Program-made: the position numbers and the translations under genes | Source: Akkermansia sp. | GTDB taxonomy: Bacteria > Verrucomicrobiota > Verrucomicrobiia > Verrucomicrobiales > Akkermansiaceae | NCBI GenBank assembly: GCA_017555465.1 | Contig: JAFZGH010000157.1 | Span: forward strand, 1 to 13,279 | Direction of reading: 5' to 3' | DNA length: 13,279 bases | The notes under the pieces: generated by a model | The model's database searches: none | The model's input: only the letters and a program-made list of their open reading frames with translations | Told to the model about the DNA's origin: nothing | In this document: piece after piece, positions 1 to 6,469 of the stretch | Layout of the letters: every line of letters starts with the position of its first letter | Position numbering within the stretch: position 1 is the first letter of the stretch

Positions 1-597
1 AAGTGCGGCGGCCTGGTGCCCGCCATCATTCAGGACTCCGCCACCGGCAAGGTGCTCATGCTGGGCTACATGAATGCCGAATCCTTTGAAAAGACCCAGG
101 AAACCGGCCGCGTGTGCTTTTACAGCCGCAGCCGCCAGTGCTTGTGGACAAAGGGCGAAACCAGCGGTAACTACCTCGATGTAGTCAGCATCAAGGTGGA
201 TTGCGACAACGATACGCTGCTCATTCAGGCCACGCCGCATGGCCCGGTGTGCCACACCGGCACTGATACCTGCTGGGGCGAGGTGAACGAGGCCAGCCCG
301 CTGCTGTTCCTTACCGAGCTGCAGGATTTCATCAACAAGCGCCACGAGGAAATGCCCGAAGGCTCCTACACCACCAGCCTGTTCCGCGACGGCGTGAACC
401 GCATGGCCCAGAAGGTGGGCGAGGAAGCGCTGGAAGCCTGCATCGAAGCCTGCAACGGCACGGATGAACGCCTCATTTACGAGGCCTCCGACATGTTCTA
501 CCACCTCATTGTGCTGCTGACCTCCAAGGGCCTGCGCATTGAGCAGGTCATCGAGGAACTCGCCTCCCGCCACAAGCCGGGATGGAAAAAACACTGA
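1..597 (+). CDS. hisIE: Bifunctional phosphoribosyl-AMP cyclohydrolase / phosphoribosyl-ATP pyrophosphatase HisIE, 5'-truncated by the window edge
   Basis: This cytosolic enzyme carries out histidine biosynthesis steps 2 and 3: PRA-PH removes pyrophosphate from phosphoribosyl-ATP and PRA-CH opens the adenine ring. The reading frame is open from base 1 (K-C-G-G-L-V...), so the GTG at 16 is an internal valine and the true start lies upstream; 198 residues are visible and only a short N-terminus is missing. The PRA-CH half shows WTKGETSGN, the metal-binding VDCDND segment and the CHTGTDTCW cysteine/histidine motif. The PRA-PH half follows directly, with KVGEEALEACIEA and EASDMFYHLIVLL, the acidic Mg-binding helices of that fold. 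The two domains are fused in the usual I-E order. It ends in TGA followed at once by TAG, and a strong hairpin terminator comes 10 nt later, so this is the last gene of its transcript. No other his gene is visible. Confidence 0.96.
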   Translation, partial: KCGGLVPAIIQDSATGKVLMLGYMNAESFEKTQETGRVCFYSRSRQCLWTKGETSGNYLDVVSIKVDCDNDTLLIQATPHGPVCHTGTDTCWGEVNEASPLLFLTELQDFINKRHEEMPEGSYTTSLFRDGVNRMAQKVGEEALEACIEACNGTDERLIYEASDMFYHLIVLLTSKGLRIEQVIEELASRHKPGWKKH

Positions 598-605
598 TAG
601 ATTTT

Positions 606-638
606 AAAAAGCTCCCGGCAAAACCGGGAGCTTTTTTT
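606..638 (+). terminator. Intrinsic terminator after hisIE
   Basis: An 8-bp GC-rich stem (gctcccgg at 611-618, ccgggagc at 624-631) with a 5-nt loop is followed by seven T residues and preceded by five A residues. It could therefore also work on the opposite strand. It separates hisIE from the toxin-antitoxin module. Confidence 0.93.
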
Positions 639-667
639 CGACCGTCGGTCGTATGTAGCGTTGTTAG

Positions 668-696
668 TTTCGAATATAAGAAAAAACTTATATAAT
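668..696 (+). promoter_or_regulatory. Promoter of the toxin-antitoxin module with an overlapping inverted repeat
   Basis: A consensus -10 TATAAT lies at 691-696, with a weak -35 TTTCGA at 668-673 and a 17-bp spacer. An inverted repeat (atataag at 674-680, cttatat at 687-693) runs through the spacer into the -10 box. This is where a type II antitoxin or toxin-antitoxin complex would bind to repress its own operon; the operator role is inferred. The predicted leader is about 37 nt, unlike the near-leaderless promoters elsewhere in the window. Confidence 0.5.
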
Positions 697-739
697 TCTT
701 GCGTCTCAGGTGATGCTGTGATAGTATGACCGTGCAGGG

Positions 740-1093
740 ATGAGTAAATGGAAGATAATAGAAGCGGCTCAGTATTGTCGCGACCTCAAAAAGATGCTGA
801 AGAAATATCCTCGGGAAACCCGGCAGATGCTCGTTAATCTCGTGAGATATCATGAAGCTCTTGAGCGTTCGGATAATCCATTGCTTCTGGTACAGTATCC
901 GTTTGTTCATCGTGAAGCGGCAGGGTGCCACGCCTTGACTCAGCAGCCATTATCTTCATCAGCACAGACCCGGTTGTATTTGTATTGTCATATAGATGAA
1001 CATAACCTTCATTTGATTTGTCTAGGAGATAAACACAGCCAGTCGTCCGATAATCAATTCTGTGCAGAATACGTACGAAATCTGAAATCCTGA
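740..1093 (+). CDS. HigB/RelE-superfamily toxin-like protein (phage Gp49-like)
   Basis: This 117-residue protein is probably the toxin of a type II module; characterised HigB/RelE toxins cleave mRNA on the ribosome. The N-terminus is helical and basic (DLKKMLKKYPRETRQ, about 15-29). The C-terminal half looks like the strand-strand-helix core of the family: TRLYLYCHIDEHNLHLICLG (78-96) followed by DKHSQSSDNQFCAEYVRNLK, which resembles the usual 'lhgFvKKtqktp..ei..A' ending. The typical lysine-rich KK(T/S) segment is changed to DKHSQSS, so activity is uncertain. The gene is toxin-first, with the HTH partner 10 nt downstream, as in higBA. Base composition is clearly AT-richer than the flanking hisIE, which suggests horizontal acquisition. 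The family call rests on the fold-like pattern and gene order, not on a strong signature. Confidence 0.62.
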   Translation: MSKWKIIEAAQYCRDLKKMLKKYPRETRQMLVNLVRYHEALERSDNPLLLVQYPFVHREAAGCHALTQQPLSSSAQTRLYLYCHIDEHNLHLICLGDKHSQSSDNQFCAEYVRNLKS

Positions 1094-1103
1094 ATATCAA
1101 GCC

Positions 1104-1496
1104 ATGGAAAAGAAAGAATATCTTGAGGCAGATCCGCTGTTGGGAGCAGCACATGACTCATTGAAAGAAGGGCATGTGCCACATTTGCTTACGCCTGAAG
1201 AGTGGGCTGATATAGAGCAGGAGGCCAGGGCATATTCCATAGCAGACCGACTGGTAGAGATGCGCGTTCAGGCCGGAATAACACAAAAGCAAATGGCTGA
1301 GGCGTTAAATTGTCGACAGCCTCGAGTTTCTGAAATTGAATCTACTCCCAATGATAAGATGAGCATGAAATCTATTACCCGTTATGTGGAAATCACAGGA
1401 CGTGGAATAGATGTCAAATTGCAGGATGGAAAAAGGTTTGTGTTGCGTCCCGCTCCGAAACGCTCCAAACGAGAGCATGCGGTTGCGTGCGCATAA
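1104..1496 (+). CDS. XRE/HigA-type helix-turn-helix antitoxin
   Basis: This 130-residue DNA-binding protein probably neutralises the upstream toxin and represses the module. The HTH is clear at about residues 47-80: IADRLVEMRVQAGITQKQ, AEALNCRQPRVSEIES. This is the Cro/C1-type arrangement with the recognition helix in RQPRVSEIE. It is followed by SMKSITRYVEITGRGIDVKL, the 'sl.tL.rya.alG..l.v.l' ending of HigA-like antitoxins. The N-terminal 45 residues (acidic, with LTPEEWADIEQEA) would contact the toxin, and the C-terminal tail is basic (RPAPKRSKREH). Start ATG lies 10 nt after the toxin stop with no obvious Shine-Dalgarno, so translation is probably coupled. It converges on a minus-strand membrane-protein gene 2 bp away, with no terminator between them. 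Confidence 0.8.
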   Translation: MEKKEYLEADPLLGAAHDSLKEGHVPHLLTPEEWADIEQEARAYSIADRLVEMRVQAGITQKQMAEALNCRQPRVSEIESTPNDKMSMKSITRYVEITGRGIDVKLQDGKRFVLRPAPKRSKREHAVACA

Positions 1497-1498
1497 TG

Positions 1499-1987
1499 TC
1501 AGAGCTGGCGGAAGAATTTTTCGATAGGCTGCATGGGGACGGCAATGGGAACGTTGCCTAAATCCCGCACCTCGCCGGTTTCAAAATTGAAGTAGTGGAG
1601 CGCGCCGGATTGCTGGCGGAGGTAAAGTTCGGTGGGATAGTTCAGCCACCCCGCTTCACCGCCTTGGAAGCCGATGCAGCAATACCAGGGCTCGCCCGTT
1701 TCGCACAGCCCGTCCATGGGCGAGACTGTGACTCCGTAGCAGGTTGTACCATCGATATCGTATGTGTGCAGATACCAGCGGCGTGTGCCGCTGTCGCACA
1801 GGGGCTTGGTGCTGAAGAATGAGCTGATGAGCGGTCCGGCCAGCACCAGGCAGATGAGCCCGAAGCAACCCAGTCCGCAGCCGTTTTTTGCGCCTTTGCG
1901 GCGGGCTTTGATGAGCGACCGTCCGATATAGATGAGGACGCACAGGACGAGAAGCGGCAGGATGTATGGCTCGATGTAGATGTACAT
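1499..1987 (-). CDS. Small two-helix membrane protein of unknown function
   Basis: This 162-residue protein belongs to no family I recognise. Two hydrophobic helices are visible, about residues 8-22 (ILPLLVLCVLIYIG) and 37-60 (GCGLGCFGLICLVLAGPLIS). They are separated by a short, strongly basic loop (KARRKGAKNG), which by the positive-inside rule should be cytoplasmic. The remaining ~100 residues are rich in aromatics and cysteines (RRWYLHTYD, EPWYCCIGFQGGEAGW, ELYLRQQSGALHYFNFETGEV) and would lie outside the membrane as a small beta-rich domain. The start is 6 nt downstream of the stop of the thioredoxin-like gene, so the two are very likely co-transcribed and may act together at the cell envelope. 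No intrinsic terminator is seen after it. Confidence 0.72.
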   Translation of the reverse strand: MYIYIEPYILPLLVLCVLIYIGRSLIKARRKGAKNGCGLGCFGLICLVLAGPLISSFFSTKPLCDSGTRRWYLHTYDIDGTTCYGVTVSPMDGLCETGEPWYCCIGFQGGEAGWLNYPTELYLRQQSGALHYFNFETGEVRDLGNVPIAVPMQPIEKFFRQL

Positions 1988-1993
1988 GCTGTT

Positions 1994-3241
1994 TTAGAAC
2001 TCCGGCATTTCGCGCAGGGCGGGAACTGCACCGGGGGCAGGTGTGGGAGTGGAGCCGGGCTGGATGACGGGGGCAGGGGCTTCCTCGATGATGACGCTGG
2101 GTCGGGCGGCTTTTTCGGCTTTGCGTTCAGCGGCAGTGGCTTCTTCCAGGGCGGATTGCAGCTTCATATCGGGCGCACCTCCGTAGAGGATGCGGCTGTC
2201 TTTGCCGATGAGGACGCAGGTGGGCAGCATGCCAATGCGGTAGGTACGGGCGGCTGTGCCGTCGGCATCATCGCAGAGGGAGGATTCAATGCCCAGCGAT
2301 TCAAGTGCCTGCTGTTGTTCCTCCGGGGTGGCGTGGGGCATGATGGGGTGGATTTCCAATCCGGGGTACTGGGCCATGAGTTTTTCCGCATCGCGCAGCA
2401 TGGAGGTGCCTACCTGTTCGCCCGGCGACCAGAAGAGCAGCAGATTGAGCTTGCCTGGTGTGGGCAGTGTGTGGGCTATGCCCAGTGTGTCTTTCACCTT
2501 GAGCTGCGGGGCAACACACCCGGGGCTGAGGTGGCGCAGGAAGTAAGCCTGCTCCATGGCTACCTGGGTGAGGGGCTGGTTGCCGAATTGTGTGTCTTTC
2601 CCCGCAAGGAGGATGGATTGCTTGAGGTAGTAAAGCCGCTTGGCGCGGGCCATGGATTCGCTGCCTTCCACGCTGCTGACCATGGGGTTGTTGAGCATGA
2701 GGCTCATGCCCAGCGCGGCGCAGGCCCGGGCTTCCTTGTGCCGGTTGCGCTGGTAGATTTTCTGCAGCAGTTCGTATTCGCGCACGCTGGAGGTGGCGGA
2801 AATGCAGGGGCAGATGGCGCCCACGCCAGGGCTGGAGAAATGAATGCGCACCAGGGAATCCACGATGGCATTGCCGAAGTAGGTGAGTTGCGCCTGCTCC
2901 TCATCGGTGAAGGCTGCGGTGAAGGCCTGCGGGTGTTCCAGAATCCACACAATGCCCGGCAGGGCCCAGGATTTTTCAAATTCGAAGGTGGGGATGCTGC
3001 CTTTGCCTTTTTCGTTTTTGCGTGAACCGGTGCGACCGCTCAGCGCCTGCCAGAGCTGCGGCGCGATGTCGCGCCCATCGGGTGGGGTGATGTTGTCCCG
3101 GAGCTCGTCCGACGGGGCGTTTCTGACAGCTTCCTCATAAGCTGTGACCTGTTGCTGCCAGGTGTGGAGGGCCTGGTTCATGGCTTCTTCCGTGCCCGTG
3201 GCAATCGGTATCAGGGAAAGGAAAACGGCAAGCTTCTTCAT
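1994..3241 (-). CDS. Exported protein with a degenerate (cysteine-less) thioredoxin-like domain
   Basis: This 415-residue protein starts at MKKLAVFLSLIPIATG, a plausible signal peptide. Twelve more codons are open upstream, but they overlap the promoter, so this ATG is preferred. Residues about 20-245 form a largely helical region without a recognisable family; it includes a CPC triplet at 144-146. Residues about 243-370 look like a TlpA/AhpC-type thioredoxin fold: VAPQLKVKDTLGIAHTLP, then LNLLLFWSPGEQVGTSMLRDAEKL, and GMLPTCVLIGKDSRILYGG with the cis-proline (P340). The active-site CxxC is replaced by SPGEQ, so classic thiol-disulfide exchange is unlikely. The C-terminus (about 389-415) is a proline- and alanine-rich tail. 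The protein is probably periplasmic. It is the first gene of an operon with the downstream small membrane protein. What it binds is unknown. Confidence 0.78.
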   Translation of the reverse strand: MKKLAVFLSLIPIATGTEEAMNQALHTWQQQVTAYEEAVRNAPSDELRDNITPPDGRDIAPQLWQALSGRTGSRKNEKGKGSIPTFEFEKSWALPGIVWILEHPQAFTAAFTDEEQAQLTYFGNAIVDSLVRIHFSSPGVGAICPCISATSSVREYELLQKIYQRNRHKEARACAALGMSLMLNNPMVSSVEGSESMARAKRLYYLKQSILLAGKDTQFGNQPLTQVAMEQAYFLRHLSPGCVAPQLKVKDTLGIAHTLPTPGKLNLLLFWSPGEQVGTSMLRDAEKLMAQYPGLEIHPIMPHATPEEQQQALESLGIESSLCDDADGTAARTYRIGMLPTCVLIGKDSRILYGGAPDMKLQSALEEATAAERKAEKAARPSVIIEEAPAPVIQPGSTPTPAPGAVPALREMPEF

Positions 3242-3248
3242 GCTTTGC

Positions 3249-3277
3249 ATTATAAAACAGGCGGGGGGCAGCATCAA
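3249..3277 (-). promoter_or_regulatory. Sigma70-type promoter giving a leaderless transcript for the thioredoxin-like gene
   Basis: On the minus strand, -35 TTGATG (3277-3272), a 17-bp spacer and a perfect -10 TATAAT (3254-3249) precede the ATG at 3241 by 7 nt. The expected transcription start falls at about 3242, at or one base before the start codon. Confidence 0.7.
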
Positions 3278-3388
3278 GTGGAAAAATGGTCAGCTACGGG
3301 TAAGCATTATCACCTCGGAGGATTACCACAAATGCTGGTTGGTCAATGACTACTCCTGTTCCTGAGCTGTATCTTTTTTCCGGGATAG

Positions 3389-3419
3389 AAAAAGCCGCAG
3401 CCCGTGGTGAGCTGCGGCT
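3389..3419 (-). terminator. Intrinsic terminator of trpB
   Basis: Read on the minus strand, a 9-bp stem (agccgcagc / gctgcggct, plus-strand 3393-3401 and 3411-3419) with a 9-nt loop is followed by a run of five T residues (plus-strand A run 3389-3393). It lies about 20 nt after the trpB stop. The gap between trpB and the thioredoxin-like promoter (3278-3437) holds nothing else that I can identify. Confidence 0.85.
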
Positions 3420-3437
3420 GGTAAAAATGATATTGTA

Positions 3438-4655
3438 TCAGAACTTGTGTTCGTCGCCGTAGCCGAAGTGCTCGGCAATGTAGTCCACGTCCTTATCGCC
3501 ACGGCCGGAGCAGTTGGCGAGGATGGAGCCGCGGCGCATTTCCCTGGCCTTGCGGATGGCGAAGGCCACGGCGTGGGAGCTTTCGAGCGCGGGGATGATA
3601 CCCTCGTAGCGGCAGAGCTTGAAGAAGGCGTCCACGGCTTCTTCATCGCTAACGGTTTCGTACTTCACGCGGCCGATGTCGTGCAGGAAGGCGTGCTCGG
3701 GACCAACGGAGGGGTAGTCCAGACCACTGGCCACGGAGTACACCGGGCCGGGTTCGCCGTTTTCGTCCTTGAGCATGATGGAATTGAAGCCGTGCATGAT
3801 GCCCTCGGTGCCGTAGGTGATGGAGGCGGAGTGGTCGCCCAGGGTCGGGCCGTGGCCCAGGGGTTCTACGCCGTAGATATCCACCGGGTCGCCGAGGAAG
3901 GCGGGGAACATGCCCATGGCGTTGGAACCGCCGCCCACACAGGCGCAGACTACATCTGGCAGGTGGCCGGTCATTTCTTCGAACTGAGAGCGGGCTTCAT
4001 GGCCGATGACCATCTGGAAATCGCGTACCATCATGGGGAAGGGATGAGGTCCGAGCACGGAGCCGATGCAGTAGATGGCGTTCTTGTAGTCGCGCAGGTA
4101 GGCTTCAAAGGCGCTGTCCACTGCTTCCTTGAGGGTCTGCAGTCCGTGGTTGACACACACCACATTGGCGCCCAGCATTTTCATGCGGGTTACGTTGGGT
4201 GCCTGTTTGGCGATATCGACCGCACCCATGTGGATTTCGCATTCCAGCCCGAAGTAGGCGGCTGCGGTGGCCAGGGCCACGCCATGCTGGCCGGCGCCGG
4301 TTTCGGCAATAATCTTCTTCTTGCCCATGAATTTGGCCAGCAGGCCTTCGCCCATGCAGTGGTTGAGCTTGTGGGCGCCGGTGTGGTTCAGGTCTTCGCG
4401 CTTCAGGTAAATCTGCGCTCCGCCCACCAGCCGGGAAAGACGCTCGCAGTGGTACACCGGGGTGGGGCGCCCCTGGAACTGCTTGCGGATGCGGCGCAGC
4501 TCGTTGATGAACTGGGCAGACTGGCAGATGTCGTTGTAGGCATCGGTAATTTCCCTGAAGGCGGGCTCCAGCTCCTTGGGAAGGTAGGCACCGCCGAAAC
4601 GGCCGTAGTAGCCGTTGGCATCAGGATAATTGCGAAGATAGGTGCGGAAATCCAT
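3438..4655 (-). CDS. trpB: Tryptophan synthase beta chain
   Basis: This PLP enzyme condenses indole and serine into tryptophan, normally in an alpha2beta2 complex with TrpA. From the ATG at 4655 (MDFRTYLRNYPDANGYYGRFGGAYLPKEL) it is 405 residues, the usual length. A 36-codon upstream extension is open but overlaps the promoter region and has no family match. Key residues are present: PLP lysine K96 in HTGAHKLNH, catalytic glutamate E118 in AETGAGQHG, the phosphate-binding GGGSN loop at 241-245, the E357 region in ALESSHA, and S383 in CSGRGDKD. HKLNHCMGEG replaces the usual HKINNALGQ, so it looks like a slightly divergent branch of TrpB rather than a textbook one. It is monocistronic here: no trpA or other trp gene adjoins it, and it has its own terminator. 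Confidence 0.96.
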   Translation of the reverse strand: MDFRTYLRNYPDANGYYGRFGGAYLPKELEPAFREITDAYNDICQSAQFINELRRIRKQFQGRPTPVYHCERLSRLVGGAQIYLKREDLNHTGAHKLNHCMGEGLLAKFMGKKKIIAETGAGQHGVALATAAAYFGLECEIHMGAVDIAKQAPNVTRMKMLGANVVCVNHGLQTLKEAVDSAFEAYLRDYKNAIYCIGSVLGPHPFPMMVRDFQMVIGHEARSQFEEMTGHLPDVVCACVGGGSNAMGMFPAFLGDPVDIYGVEPLGHGPTLGDHSASITYGTEGIMHGFNSIMLKDENGEPGPVYSVASGLDYPSVGPEHAFLHDIGRVKYETVSDEEAVDAFFKLCRYEGIIPALESSHAVAFAIRKAREMRRGSILANCSGRGDKDVDYIAEHFGYGDEHKF

Positions 4656-4665
4656 ATTGGCGGCG

Positions 4666-4694
4666 ATATTAGAGCATTTTTTGCCACCCTGCAA
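4666..4694 (-). promoter_or_regulatory. Probable trpB promoter
   Basis: On the minus strand, -35-like TTGCAG (4694-4689), a 17-bp spacer and -10-like TAATAT (4671-4666) precede the ATG at 4655 by 10 nt. An overlapping TCTAAT (4673-4668) is an alternative -10. The predicted leader is about 4-6 nt. Matches are only moderate. No trp attenuator or T-box is visible in the 127-bp gap shared with the divergent protease gene. Confidence 0.45.
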
Positions 4695-4747
4695 GGATTT
4701 TCCGTGGCTTGCAGGGCTTTTCTGTGCGTTTTGGGGGTGTTTCGCGG

Positions 4748-4776
4748 TTGCACGCGGTGGCAAGTTGTGCTATAGA
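4748..4776 (+). promoter_or_regulatory. Promoter giving a leaderless transcript for the IdeS/Mac-type protease
   Basis: -35 TTGCAC (4748-4753), a 17-bp spacer and -10 TATAGA (4771-4776) are followed by exactly 6 nt and then the ATG at 4783. The expected transcription start coincides with the start codon. Confidence 0.65.
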
Positions 4777-4782
4777 GTGGGT

Positions 4783-5565
4783 ATGTGCCGAATCTGGATG
4801 TTGATGCTGCTTTCCGTATGCCTGCCATTGCAGGCGGCCACATATTGGTCTGCCGGGGTGTCTGACGAGACCGGATGGTTCGATTTCAATAAAACTCACA
4901 AGAAAGGAGCAGAGGGGGATGATTTGCTCTGCTGGGCGGTGGCGGCGTCCAATTTGCTGGCATGGTGGCAGCAGCAGAATCCGCAGCAGGTTCCCATGGG
5001 AACGCCACAGGGAGTCGCTGTGTGGGAAACTTTTCAACTGGCTTTTGATAACGAGGGGAGCGACCCCGATCAGGGCATCCGCTGGTGGTTCAGCGGCGAA
5101 TATGTGCAGCAGAATCCCGGCGGTGGCAGGCGTTGTGCGGCGTTGCTGTCTTCGTCACTTGGCGGATTTTATCGCCACTGTGCCATTCCTTTTGAGCAGA
5201 TTGCATACCGCGGACGTGGGACAGAGGTAACGGCGCAGTCACTTACTGAAGCACTGCTGGGCGGTTTCCGTCGGGGCGATGCTTTCTGGCTGGGGGCTTC
5301 CTGCCGCAAGCCGGATGGCAGCCGGTTCATGCATTCTATTACTGTGTGGGGTATTGATACTGAACTCTCCCCAGAAGGGAAGGAATGTATTACGGCCATC
5401 TACATGTGCGATTCTGATGACCAGGCGCGATTGCTGCACCGCATTCCCATCCGGCAGGCAGAGGGGATGCTGGCATTTGACTGCGCTGAGCATCCCGTTT
5501 ACGGTCGCCTCGGTCTTGTTACGCTTGATACCTACACCGGGTTGCGCGTCCGGGTAGCGGAGTGA
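4783..5565 (+). CDS. Secreted IdeS/Mac-family cysteine protease homologue (peptidase family C66)
   Basis: This 260-residue papain-like cysteine protease is related to streptococcal IdeS/Mac-1, which cuts the IgG hinge. It starts at MCRIWMLMLLSVCLPLQA, a signal peptide cleaved around QA-AT, so it is probably secreted or periplasmic. A longer frame from 4642 overlaps the promoter and is rejected. Family blocks are recognisable in order: GWFDFNKT (IdeS GWYDITKT), GDDLLCWAVAASNLLAWWQQQN (IdeS KDDLLCGAATAGNMLHWWFDQN, described here in parts), MHSITVWGID, ITAIYMCDSDD and LGLVTLDT. The catalytic set appears complete: C50, H184 and D210/D212, with K37 matching the oxyanion-hole lysine K84 of IdeS. 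The protein is shorter than IdeS (about 340) and lacks its longer N-terminal extension. The fold and chemistry are well supported. The substrate, and any activity on immunoglobulin, is unknown. It diverges from trpB and converges on the L,D-transpeptidase gene. Confidence 0.85.
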   Translation: MCRIWMLMLLSVCLPLQAATYWSAGVSDETGWFDFNKTHKKGAEGDDLLCWAVAASNLLAWWQQQNPQQVPMGTPQGVAVWETFQLAFDNEGSDPDQGIRWWFSGEYVQQNPGGGRRCAALLSSSLGGFYRHCAIPFEQIAYRGRGTEVTAQSLTEALLGGFRRGDAFWLGASCRKPDGSRFMHSITVWGIDTELSPEGKECITAIYMCDSDDQARLLHRIPIRQAEGMLAFDCAEHPVYGRLGLVTLDTYTGLRVRVAE

Positions 5566-5567
5566 AA

Positions 5568-6314
5568 TCAGGGCAGGTTCCAGCTTTTGCGTCGGCGGGC
5601 GTATTCGCTGCGGGGCAGAAGCACATAGACCGGGTGGCGGTCGGCGCGCAGGCGGGCAATGAAGGCGCGCAGGTTTTTCTCGCTCATGCTGGTGCAGCCG
5701 GCGGTGGGGGCTTCGCCATCCCGTCGCCAGATGTGGAAGAAGATGGAGGAGCCTGCGCCCACTTTGGGTTTGCCCACGCTCTGCGCGGTGTTGTGGTGCA
5801 CCAGCAGCTTGATGCTGTGCGGGTAATCTGTCTGGCGCATCTGCTCGTGCAGTTCCCAGGGGGTGGTGGCAGGGTGGTCGAGCCTCACGTGGCGGTTGTA
5901 GAGGTGGGGCAGCCGTGGGTCGCTCACCCACAGGTCATTCGGCCCCACCTGCACATAGGGAATCGCCGGGTCGTGTGCCACCGGGGTGGGGTTGGTGACC
6001 CACAGTCCGCCCAGTTCGTAGATGCCGGCGGGGGAGCGGCCATCGCCCTCGCGCTTGGTGGTGGCGCCACCAGGGTTGCTGTGTGCGCCGAGGCCCCAGA
6101 CACTGCCGTTGCGGCCCAGACGTCCGGGAACGGGCCCCAGCACACGTTGCCATTTTCCTGCGGCGTTCTTTTCCACCAGAGTAAGGGTGACATGGGAGGC
6201 ATTCCAGTCATCACTTACGCCGATAATAGCCTGGCTGCAGTTCCCGGGCATCTGGGAACAGGCTGTGAAGGTCAGCAGACAGAGCAGGGCGAGAAGGGGC
6301 AGAATGTGTCTCAT
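5568..6314 (-). CDS. YkuD-type L,D-transpeptidase family lipoprotein
   Basis: This 248-residue envelope protein begins MRHILPLLALLCLLTFTAC, a lipoprotein signal peptide with C19 as the lipidation site (lipobox-like FTAC). The start at 6314 is chosen because upstream in-frame ATGs (6326, 6329) sit on the -10 box. The body matches the COG3786 branch of the YkuD family: WGLGAHSNPGGATTKREGDG, RSPAGIYELGGLW, then VGAGSSIFFHIWR and the catalytic segment APTAGCTSMSE. H194 and nucleophile C207 are present, although the classic HGC is AGC here, as is usual in this branch. YkuD enzymes make 3-3 peptidoglycan cross-links or attach lipoproteins; the COG3786 members are less well characterised, so the exact reaction is open. 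The gene converges on the protease gene with a 2-bp gap and no terminator between them. Confidence 0.86.
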   Translation of the reverse strand: MRHILPLLALLCLLTFTACSQMPGNCSQAIIGVSDDWNASHVTLTLVEKNAAGKWQRVLGPVPGRLGRNGSVWGLGAHSNPGGATTKREGDGRSPAGIYELGGLWVTNPTPVAHDPAIPYVQVGPNDLWVSDPRLPHLYNRHVRLDHPATTPWELHEQMRQTDYPHSIKLLVHHNTAQSVGKPKVGAGSSIFFHIWRRDGEAPTAGCTSMSEKNLRAFIARLRADRHPVYVLLPRSEYARRRKSWNLP

Positions 6315-6324
6315 GTGTGCGCCC

Positions 6325-6353
6325 ATCATAACGCGCGCGCCTGAATTTGGCAA
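6325..6353 (-). promoter_or_regulatory. Promoter of the L,D-transpeptidase lipoprotein gene
   Basis: On the minus strand, -35 TTGCCA (6353-6348), a 17-bp spacer and -10 TATGAT (6330-6325) lie 10 nt before the ATG at 6314. The predicted leader is only about 4 nt, with no Shine-Dalgarno. Confidence 0.65.
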
Positions 6354-6434
6354 GTTTTGGGGATGTCAGCGTCTGGAAATGGTTCAAAAACGGCGAAAAT
6401 AAAGGAAAAAAGCGAAAAAACTTCAGCTGACATC

Positions 6435-6463
6435 TTGAAAAATACCTTTTGCTGTGCTATTAT
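6435..6463 (+). promoter_or_regulatory. Promoter upstream of the SNF2 helicase gene
   Basis: -35 TTGAAA (6435-6440), a 17-bp spacer and -10 TATTAT (6458-6463) predict transcription start at about 6470. That is 77 nt before the helicase ATG and exactly at the ATG of a 27-codon ORF. A weaker second -10 (GATAAT, 6526-6531) lies closer to the helicase start. The rest of 6354-6546 is an A-rich stretch (about 6385-6421) shared with the divergent lipoprotein promoter. Confidence 0.6.
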
Positions 6464-6469
6464 TACACC

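Noticed and set aside
639..651. Short palindrome cgacc-gtc-ggtcg after the hisIE terminator
   Set aside because: Five-base arms are too short to claim a function; it may be chance or a terminator flank.
548..1154. Minus-strand frames of 106-127 codons overlapping the toxin gene
   Set aside because: They cross the hisIE terminator or lie antisense to the toxin-antitoxin pair, with no family resemblance.
2156..3025. A 289-codon plus-strand frame opposite the thioredoxin-like gene
   Set aside because: The minus-strand gene has a promoter, signal peptide and fold features; the plus-strand product has none.
3447..4775. A 442-codon plus-strand frame across trpB
   Set aside because: It is antisense to an unmistakable trpB and its glycine-, valine- and histidine-rich translation is typical of a shadow frame.
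4642..4782. A 47-codon N-terminal extension of the IdeS-like protease
   Set aside because: It runs through the divergent trpB start and the protease's own promoter; the downstream ATG begins a proper signal peptide.
5562..6344. A 260-codon plus-strand frame opposite the L,D-transpeptidase gene
   Set aside because: The minus-strand frame carries the lipoprotein signal and YkuD motifs; this is its shadow.
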